Shown: piece by piece, positions 1 through 5,441 of the stretch
Layout of the letters: every line of letters begins with the position of its first letter
How positions within the stretch are numbered: position 1 is the stretch's first letter
From: Candidatus Omnitrophota bacterium
GTDB lineage: Bacteria > Omnitrophota > Gorgyraeia > B26-G9
Reading direction: 5' to 3'
NCBI GenBank assembly: GCA_028718845.1
Contig: JAQULA010000081.1
Coordinates: 1 to 7,578, forward strand
Length of the DNA: 7,578 nucleotides
Made by a program: the position numbers and the translations under genes
Notes under the pieces: model-generated
The model's input: only the letters and a program-made list of their open reading frames with translations
Told to the model about the DNA's origin: nothing
The model's database searches: none

Positions 1-592
1 TGCTTACGATAATCGTTATCATCAATGCTACCCCGGGATCGATCAGAATCGCCACCAGCATCGACATGCTTGCGATCGGAATAAGATATAACGGCCAGCC
101 GGCGATAATAATCGCTTTTGCCCCCAGGACAAGCAGCAGTACCAGCAGACAAAGCAGCACAATGTTTTTCGTTTCATACAACACCACCGGGACATGAACA
201 CTGGCATAGGTCAGAATGATTACCGCGAAAATAATCAGCAAAAAACCGATACCGAGGAAATAATGCAGGCTTTTCGGCTCGCCTTGACCTTTATCCAGCT
301 GAAGCATCGCCAGCTCCTGGGTTTTATCGACCCGTTTCCCGCGTTCGACGATCATCTCATTCCTGGTTACGTCGATTTTTTTGCCGTCGATATCCTGGAA
401 CGAGAAATCGAACGGGGCGAAAACATCCTGCTGGCTGATCTGCCCTTCCTTGAAAAAATAATGCGTGCCGGGAAAATCCCTGCCCATAAAAACCACGCCG
501 CAAAGCAGAATAATCAGAAAAACCCCGATCACGGCGATGCCGGGTTTTCTTATCGGCCACGCGTTTTTTTGCTCATCGTTCTTATGTTTCAT
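1..592 (-). CDS. 7TM-HD (PgpH/YqfF-like) membrane phosphodiesterase, N-terminal part only
   Basis: Partial gene: 197 codons are visible and the reading frame leaves the window at base 1. I translated it by hand. A short charged N-terminus is followed by a membrane segment at about residues 18-37, then a stretch outside the membrane at about 38-109 containing FKEGQISQQDVFAPFDF, then EMIVERGKRVDKTQELAML. Closely spaced hydrophobic helices follow from about 112 to the edge (about 112-131, 143-163, 167-184, 186 onward). This matches the start of 7TM receptors with an intracellular HD domain, which in Firmicutes (PgpH) hydrolyse cyclic di-AMP. The HD domain would lie outside the window, so the activity is inferred. 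The start ATG overlaps the phoH stop as ATGA, implying translational coupling, and phoH followed by 7TM-HD is a classic gene order. The extracytoplasmic part is only about 70 residues, far below the roughly 250 usual in the family. Confidence 0.85.
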   Translation of the reverse strand, partial: MKHKNDEQKNAWPIRKPGIAVIGVFLIILLCGVVFMGRDFPGTHYFFKEGQISQQDVFAPFDFSFQDIDGKKIDVTRNEMIVERGKRVDKTQELAMLQLDKGQGEPKSLHYFLGIGFLLIIFAVIILTYASVHVPVVLYETKNIVLLCLLVLLLVLGAKAIIIAGWPLYLIPIASMSMLVAILIDPGVALMITIIVS

Positions 593-1554
593 GATTGATT
601 TCCCGCTTTCGTATGAAAATCCGCATACGCCTTTATAATATCCTGCACCAACTCGTGCCGAACGACATCCTGCTCGTTCAAATACACAAAGCGAATACCT
701 TCGATATCACGCAAAACCGACTGTACCTGCACCAGCCCGGACACACGGTGCGCCGGCAAATCGACCTGAGTCACGTCCCCGGTGATCACCGCTTTGGAAT
801 CGAACCCCAGCCGGGTCAAAAACATCTTCATCTGCTCCGAAGTACTGTTTTGCGCTTCATCCAATATGATAAAGGAATCATTCAATGTCCGTCCGCGCAT
901 ATACGCCAGCGGCGCGACCTCAATGATCCCTTTTTCCAGCAGCAGCTTCACCTTATCCGCCTCAACCATATCGTACAGCGCATCGTATAAAGGCCTCAGA
1001 TACGGCGTAATCTTTTCCGAAAGGTCGCCCGGCAGGTATCCCAGGCTTTCCCCGGCCTCCACTGCCGGCCGGGTTAAAATAATCCTGCCGACATGTTCGT
1101 TCTTCAATGCGGAAATCGCCATAGCCATGGCCAGATAGGTTTTCCCGGTCCCCGCCGGTCCGATACCGAAAGTAATATCGCTTTCGCGCATGGCATCGAT
1201 ATAACCCTTTTGCCCTTTGGTCTTCGGCGTGACGAACTGCCGTTTCGACATCACATCAACGCGGTCGAGATAAATGGTATGCAATCCCAGCGACGCATCC
1301 TGTTTGATCGCTTTTAACGCGTAAATCAGGTCGGTTTTTTTTAAATTTCCGCCCAACCGGATCACATCGATCAGTTCGTCAATCAGCTTTCCCCCGAGGA
1401 TCAGGTTATTTTCGTCCCCGTGAAGAACAAGCTTTTCGCCGCGGGCAACTATTTGCAGGGAGAGTTCGCGTTCGATAAGTTTTAAATTTTCATCATGCCG
1501 GCCGAAAAGCAGATGGGCTTCTTCATCACTATGAAGTTTTATGACTTTTTCCAT
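589..1554 (-). CDS. phoH: PhoH-family ATPase (PhoH/PhoL, YbeZ-like)
   Basis: The 321-residue protein has the usual length for the PhoH/YbeZ family of cytoplasmic P-loop ATPases, which are linked to RNA metabolism and often work with the endoribonuclease YbeY. An N-terminal accessory region (about 1-105) precedes the ATPase core. Walker A is GPAGTGKT at residues 132-139, followed by LTRPAVEAGESLGYLPGDL at 160-178, a family signature. Walker B is FIILDEAQN at 228-236 (Asp232, Glu233), and TGD at 258-260 is a sensor-like motif. The gene starts 25 bases after the LysM lipoprotein gene without a strong Shine-Dalgarno sequence, so coupling to upstream translation is likely. Its stop overlaps the start of the 7TM-HD gene. 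The arrangement matches the conserved phoH, 7TM-HD, ybeY cluster. The family identity is secure; the exact substrate is not. Confidence 0.95.
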   Translation of the reverse strand: MEKVIKLHSDEEAHLLFGRHDENLKLIERELSLQIVARGEKLVLHGDENNLILGGKLIDELIDVIRLGGNLKKTDLIYALKAIKQDASLGLHTIYLDRVDVMSKRQFVTPKTKGQKGYIDAMRESDITFGIGPAGTGKTYLAMAMAISALKNEHVGRIILTRPAVEAGESLGYLPGDLSEKITPYLRPLYDALYDMVEADKVKLLLEKGIIEVAPLAYMRGRTLNDSFIILDEAQNSTSEQMKMFLTRLGFDSKAVITGDVTQVDLPAHRVSGLVQVQSVLRDIEGIRFVYLNEQDVVRHELVQDIIKAYADFHTKAGNQS

Positions 1555-1579
1555 GCTCGTCAGTTCAGGCTATCGCCGA

Positions 1580-2197
1580 TTACTGCTGTGGAATCTTTAA
1601 CTTCTGGCCGGGATAAATTTTATTCGGATTTTTCAGCGAATCGCTGTTATAATCAAATATTTTTTTCCACTTTTTGATCGTGCCATACACTTTTTCAGAA
1701 ATTTTCTGCAGGGTATCGCCCTTTTGTACAACATATAGGCTATACTCAGAACCCGTGCCCGCCGACTGAGACGGCATGCTGACCGCCGGGGCCGGGGATT
1801 CCATTACCGGCTCCGGAGATTCATCCGGCAGAGTAATGTCCGGGGAAGTTTCCGCTTCGGTCTCTTCCTGCCTCGACATTGCGTTCGGACCGCCTTGGAT
1901 ATAGCCGCGGTTCCCGCTTGATACGTCTTTATCCTGGGTCGGTTTAAACGGATAATTCTTCCATTCCGCGTAAGGCGGCATTTCTACTTCAACCTGAAAC
2001 ACTTCCCGGGTGGCCGGCCGGGTTTTTTCTTCGGTTGCCGGCGGACGAGTGCCGCCGAAATAACCTTTATTCCCGCCCGCAATATCCTGATCAATGCGTT
2101 CTTTCTCGATCGTGGTTACATGGATCCGCTTTCCGCAACCGCTGCCGAGCACTCCGAACATTCCTATCACCAACACCGTTATTAAAAACTTTCTCAT
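1580..2197 (-). CDS. LysM-domain lipoprotein with an internal GN[KR]GY repeat
   Basis: This 205-residue protein is probably exported, lipid-anchored and peptidoglycan-binding. The N-terminus MRKFLITVLVIGMFGVLGSGC is a lipoprotein signal peptide with the predicted lipidated Cys at residue 21; Gly at -3 is permitted but not typical. Residues 36-49 and 89-103 carry two copies of a motif of the form DxD[IV]xxGN[KR]GY[FI]xGG, which I cannot assign to a named domain. A Pro/Glu/Ser-rich linker (about 110-150) leads to one C-terminal LysM domain (about 155-204) with YVVQKGDTLQKISEKVYG and the closing NKIYPGQKLKIP. The ATG at 2197 is preferred over an in-frame TTG at 2203 because GGGAGG lies 8 bases before the ATG but only 2 before the TTG. 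It is the first gene of the unit with phoH and the 7TM-HD gene, behind a consensus promoter. The role may be in envelope structure or maintenance, but no enzyme activity is indicated. Confidence 0.9.
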   Translation of the reverse strand: MRKFLITVLVIGMFGVLGSGCGKRIHVTTIEKERIDQDIAGGNKGYFGGTRPPATEEKTRPATREVFQVEVEMPPYAEWKNYPFKPTQDKDVSSGNRGYIQGGPNAMSRQEETEAETSPDITLPDESPEPVMESPAPAVSMPSQSAGTGSEYSLYVVQKGDTLQKISEKVYGTIKKWKKIFDYNSDSLKNPNKIYPGQKLKIPQQ

Positions 2198-2270
2198 CGT
2201 CAACCCCTCCCAGGCCGTCCCTGAATATTATCGGGTTTGCCTTTATTGACCGCTTGTACAAAGTAACGTT

Positions 2271-2299
2271 ATTATAATGTATTACCCTTTTATTGTCAA
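2271..2299 (-). promoter_or_regulatory. Consensus sigma70-type promoter for the LysM lipoprotein-phoH unit
   Basis: On the minus strand TTGACA (2294-2299) and TATAAT (2271-2276) are separated by exactly 17 bases, a 12 of 12 match to the consensus. The -35 box lies within the final codons of aspS and the spacer covers its stop codon. Transcription would start near 2264, giving a leader of about 67 nt before the lipoprotein ATG at 2197. No terminator is visible between aspS and this promoter, so read-through from aspS may also contribute. Confidence 0.85.
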
Positions 2300-4042
2300 A
2301 TGCAGTTCGCGCAGCTGCCCGGAGGAAACTTCCGATGGCGCCGACGTAAGCAAACACTGAGCTTTTTGATTTTTCGGAAACGCCATGACGTCCCGGATAC
2401 TTGGGCTGTCGGTCATCAGCGTCAGCAGCCGGTCCAGGCCGGGAGCGATTCCGCCGTGCGGCGGGGCCCCGTAACTGAACGCTTCCAGCAAAAACCCGAA
2501 TTTGGCTTTTACTTCCTCGTCACTCATTCCCAGAATGCTGAAAATCTTCTGCTGCAATTCCGGCTGATGGATACGAATGCTGCCGCTGCCTAATTCCGTC
2601 CCATTGACCACCAAGTCATACGCGCAGGAACGGATCTTTCCCAAATCACCGGACTCAAGCAACGGCAAGTCCTCCGCTTTGGGAGCGGTAAACGGGTGAT
2701 GCTCGGAATCCCAGCGTTTTTCCTCGTTATTGTAATGAAACAAAGGAAAATCGGTGACCCATAAAAAACTGAACTCGCCCTTTTTAAACGAAAAAAATTG
2801 TTCGGCCAGCGTCACCCTCAGTTGTCCGAGCACGCTCATCGCCGTTGCCGGGGCATCGGCCACGATCAGCAGCAAATCCCCCTCACGGGCGGAAAACTTC
2901 TCCGCCAGTTTTCTCAGCAGTTCATCGCCAAGATGTTTTTTAACCGGAGACTGGAACTCATTCGCCGACACTTTTATCCAGACCAGACCTTTCGCCCCCA
3001 GGCCGATAGCCTGCTGAGTGAGGTCTTCCAGCTGTTTCAACGAAAGCTGTCCGGCGCCGTCGGCCTTAATTCCCATGACCATCCCGTTATTTTCCAGCAC
3101 TTTTTTAAACACCATGAAATTGCTTCCACCGACCAGATCCCGCAGATCCTCCAGCTCCATGCCGTAACGCGTATCCGGCTTATCCGAGCCGTAGCGCCGC
3201 ATTGCCTGCGCATGCGGCATACGCGGGCAAGGAACGGTTAATTTCTTTCCCATGGTCTTCTCGAAAATCTCCGCCAGCAAGCGTTCGATCAGCGAATAAA
3301 TCGTCTCTTCATCCGGAAACGACATCTCGATATCCAGCTGAGTAAATTCCGGCTGGCGGTCTTTGCGCAGGTCTTCATCGCGAAAACATTTGGCAATCTG
3401 ATAATACTTATCAAAACCGGCAACCATCAGCATCTGTTTGAACAACTGCGGAGACTGGGGCAAAGCGTAAAACATGCCCGGGTTCACCCGGCTGGGCACC
3501 AGATAATCACGCGCCCCTTCCGGAGTGCTTTTGGTTAAAATCGGGGTCTCGATATCGATAAACCCTTCACGGTCGAGAAAGTCGCGCATGACCTTCATGA
3601 CCCGGGAACGCAGGATAATATTGTTTTTCATATGGGTGCGGCGTAAATCCAGGAACCGGTAGGCAAGCCGAAGTTCTTCGCTCAAATCTTTATCGTCATT
3701 GACCTCGAAAGGCAAAGGTTTCGAACGATTCAATATTTCCAAAGACTCCACCAGCACTTCGATCGCTCCGGTGGTGATCCGGGTGTTTTCCGTTCCTTCC
3801 GGCCGTTTGCTTACTTTTCCGGACACACCGATCACGAATTCGTTGCGCAGCGTTTCGGCAATCGCGTGCAGGGATTCATTCGCCCGCGGATCAAATACGA
3901 TTTGAGTGATACCCTCCCGGTCCCGCACATCAATAAAAATCAAACCGCCGTGGTCTCGGCGCGCGTGTACCCACCCGCAGAGTATTACGCCGCGGCCGGC
4001 ATCTTCAAGCGTCAATTGACCGCATGTATGTGTCCGTTTCAT
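2282..4042 (-). CDS. aspS: Aspartate--tRNA ligase, predicted non-discriminating (Asp/Asn)
   Basis: The 586-residue protein has full length for a bacterial-type class IIb AspRS, which activates aspartate with ATP and loads it on tRNA. An N-terminal OB-fold anticodon-binding domain (about 1-105, with CGWVHARRDHGG at 22-33 and FIDVRDREG at 36-44) precedes the catalytic domain. This contains TPEGARDYLVPSR (173-185), QSPQLFKQ (196-203), motif 2 with FRDEDLRKDRQPEFTQLD (220-237) and motif 3 GIAPGLDRL (531-539). The bacterial GAD insertion lies at about 290-410. Residues His31 and Gly83 match those reported for non-discriminating AspRS, which also charges tRNA(Asn) with Asp for later amidation by GatCAB; discriminating enzymes such as that of E. 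coli have Leu at the first position. The start has an AAAGGA site 6 bases upstream. The gene lies 73 bases downstream of guaB3 with no terminator between, so it is probably cotranscribed. Confidence 0.97.
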   Translation of the reverse strand: MKRTHTCGQLTLEDAGRGVILCGWVHARRDHGGLIFIDVRDREGITQIVFDPRANESLHAIAETLRNEFVIGVSGKVSKRPEGTENTRITTGAIEVLVESLEILNRSKPLPFEVNDDKDLSEELRLAYRFLDLRRTHMKNNIILRSRVMKVMRDFLDREGFIDIETPILTKSTPEGARDYLVPSRVNPGMFYALPQSPQLFKQMLMVAGFDKYYQIAKCFRDEDLRKDRQPEFTQLDIEMSFPDEETIYSLIERLLAEIFEKTMGKKLTVPCPRMPHAQAMRRYGSDKPDTRYGMELEDLRDLVGGSNFMVFKKVLENNGMVMGIKADGAGQLSLKQLEDLTQQAIGLGAKGLVWIKVSANEFQSPVKKHLGDELLRKLAEKFSAREGDLLLIVADAPATAMSVLGQLRVTLAEQFFSFKKGEFSFLWVTDFPLFHYNNEEKRWDSEHHPFTAPKAEDLPLLESGDLGKIRSCAYDLVVNGTELGSGSIRIHQPELQQKIFSILGMSDEEVKAKFGFLLEAFSYGAPPHGGIAPGLDRLLTLMTDSPSIRDVMAFPKNQKAQCLLTSAPSEVSSGQLRELHLTIKG

Positions 4043-4115
4043 TTTAATTCCTTTGTCATTATGCCGCGCGGCCTAAGCTCAGGCATCGGCCCCCTGCCCA
4101 GGATATCAGCGCAGC

Positions 4116-5276
4116 CTATTTTCCCATTCCTACCCGCTGGGCACGTTGAAAAATTTTTCCTTCGGTTTGAATCGAAGGAGCGATGATAATTTCCGTGAGA
4201 TTCATTTCCTTGATCGTCTTCGCTCCGACCGAACCCATCGACAGCTGTAACGCGCCCACCAGATTCTGGGAACCGTCGTCCAAACGCGCCGGCCCGAACA
4301 GGATCTCTTCCAGGCTTCCGGTCGTTCCGACAAAAATACGGGTTCCCCTCGGCAGATTGGCATTCGGTGTCGCCATCCCCCAATGATAGCCCCGTCCGGG
4401 AGCTTCTTTGGCCCGGGCAAACGCCGAACCGACCATGACCGCGTCCGCACCGCAGGCAAATGCCTTGCAGATATCCCCGCCGATACTCATGCCGCCGTCG
4501 GTAATGATCGGAACATATTGTCCGGTTTTCTTGAAATAGAAATCGCGCGCTTCGGCGATATCACAGGTAGCCGTAACTTGCGGCACCCCGATACCCAATA
4601 CCCCGCGCGAAGTACAGGCAGCGCCCGGACCGATGCCCACCAGCAATCCCTGCGCGCCGGTGGCGAATAATTCCAAAGCCACGTCATGGGTAACGCAATT
4701 GCCGATGATTACCGGGACTTTCATTTTGCCGCAAAATTTGGTTAGATCAAGCGCCTTGTATTCCGTGGAGATATGATGCACCGAAGTCACCGTTGACTGC
4801 ACGATAAAAACATCCGCGCCGGCATCCTGGGCTATGGCGCCGAAACGTTCCGCCCGCTGGGGGATCGCGCTGACCACGCAGGGGACTTTCTTCTCTTTTA
4901 TCTGGCTGATCCGCACCGCGACCAGCTTTTCTTTTATCGGCTCATTGTAAATCCCCTGAACCAGTTTGGTCGCTTCTTCCGGACTGGCCTTGGCGATAGT
5001 GTCCAGCACTTCATCGGGGTTTTCATACCGCGTCTGCACCCCTTCCAAATTCAACACCGCCAGGCCGCCTAATTTACCCATCTTTACGGCAAAATCGACA
5101 TCAACCACCCCGTCCATTGCCGCCGCCAGAATCGGCACTTTATATGTTTTTCCGCCCAGAATAAAACTGGTATCAACCTCGTTAGGATTAATCGTGATCA
5201 TTCCCGGGACCAGCGCAATTTCGTCAAAACCATAACAACGCCGGGCCTTTCGGCCTCGACCGATAAATTCAGCCAT
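4116..5276 (-). CDS. guaB3: GuaB3-type IMP dehydrogenase family protein lacking CBS domains
   Basis: The 386-residue protein is a single TIM-barrel member of the IMPDH/GMP reductase family. Canonical IMPDH oxidises IMP to XMP with NAD+, the committed step of GMP synthesis. The N-terminus IGRGRKARRCYGFDEIALVPG and the C-terminal IAPSIQTEGKIFQRAQ followed by GMGK are typical of the GuaB3 group (IMP dehydrogenase-related), in its cyanobacterial form. The catalytic loop GIGPGAACTSRGVLGIGVPQ (214-233) keeps the nucleophile Cys221. TDGGMSIGGDICKAFACGAD (259-278) is the phosphate-binding DGG region. The usual pair of CBS domains, roughly 120 residues, is absent: the chain runs directly through LAVLNLEGVQTRYENP (72-87) into barrel sequence. 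The length and both ends are complete, so this is a family trait rather than a truncation. AGGGAGG lies 7 bases before the ATG. IMPDH activity is likely but not certain for this subgroup. Confidence 0.93.
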   Translation of the reverse strand: MAEFIGRGRKARRCYGFDEIALVPGMITINPNEVDTSFILGGKTYKVPILAAAMDGVVDVDFAVKMGKLGGLAVLNLEGVQTRYENPDEVLDTIAKASPEEATKLVQGIYNEPIKEKLVAVRISQIKEKKVPCVVSAIPQRAERFGAIAQDAGADVFIVQSTVTSVHHISTEYKALDLTKFCGKMKVPVIIGNCVTHDVALELFATGAQGLLVGIGPGAACTSRGVLGIGVPQVTATCDIAEARDFYFKKTGQYVPIITDGGMSIGGDICKAFACGADAVMVGSAFARAKEAPGRGYHWGMATPNANLPRGTRIFVGTTGSLEEILFGPARLDDGSQNLVGALQLSMGSVGAKTIKEMNLTEIIIAPSIQTEGKIFQRAQRVGMGK

Positions 5277-5304
5277 TGCTCTGCCTCCCTTCGTAAAAAT
5301 TTGT

Positions 5305-5322
5305 CTTAAAACGGCTTAAAAC
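5305..5322 (-). repeat. Two direct GTTTTAAG repeats in the guaB3 leader
   Basis: On the minus strand GTTTTAAG occurs at 5315-5322 and again at 5305-5312, exactly 10 bases apart, or one helical turn. Both copies lie in the predicted guaB3 5' leader, between the inferred transcription start near 5348 and the ribosome site. They could be half-sites of an operator for guaB3 control. The repeats are short and AT-rich, so chance is a real alternative. Confidence 0.3.
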
Positions 5323-5354
5323 CACACCCTCGCTCCGGAAAATTATGAATTTGT

Positions 5355-5383
5355 ATAGTAACATAAAAGCATAATGATGTCAA
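5355..5383 (-). promoter_or_regulatory. Sigma70-type promoter for guaB3-aspS
   Basis: On the minus strand TTGACA (5378-5383, perfect) is followed after 17 bases by TACTAT (5355-5360, 4 of 6 to consensus). The inferred start near 5348 gives a leader of about 72 nt before the guaB3 ATG at 5276. The promoter begins only a few bases beyond the groEL terminator, as expected for an independently controlled unit. Confidence 0.75.
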
Positions 5384-5384
5384 A

Positions 5385-5425
5385 TAATTAAAAACCCGCA
5401 GGAAGGCAACTTCCTGCGGGTTTTT
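5385..5425 (-). terminator. Intrinsic terminator of groES-groEL
   Basis: A perfect inverted repeat pairs 5390-5405 with 5410-5425: a 16-bp stem with core CCCGCAGGAAG and a 4-base loop. It begins 16 bases past the groEL stop. On the minus strand the stem ends in a run of five T followed by AATTATT. T and A runs flank both sides, so it could also stop transcripts from the other strand. Confidence 0.93.
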
Positions 5426-5441
5426 GAGTGCTAAATCGGAA

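Noticed and set aside
1..598. Plus-strand frame at 194-598 and another minus-strand frame at 357-560
   Set aside because: The minus-strand frame starting at 592 has membrane helices, family motifs and operon coupling, so the other frames here are shadows.
595..990. Plus-strand open frame antisense to phoH
   Set aside because: The opposite strand carries an unambiguous PhoH ATPase with Walker motifs in the same interval. No promoter or ribosome site was seen for the plus strand.
4043..4115. Short GC-rich dyads (GCCGCGCGGC, GCCT...AGGC) between guaB3 and aspS, considered as a terminator
   Set aside because: The stems are 4-5 bp and no T run follows on either strand. Read-through into aspS is more likely.
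4039..4383. Open frame of 114 codons on the minus strand, overlapping the guaB3 3' end and reaching the aspS start
   Set aside because: It is out of frame within the conserved GuaB3 C-terminus, the protein is low-complexity and Arg/Gly-rich, and there is no family resemblance. Its extension past the guaB3 stop is short.
5277..5354. Purine-type riboswitch considered for the guaB3 leader
   Set aside because: The leader is about 70 nt, and I could not find the conserved junction and loop sequences of purine riboswitches or an expression-platform hairpin.
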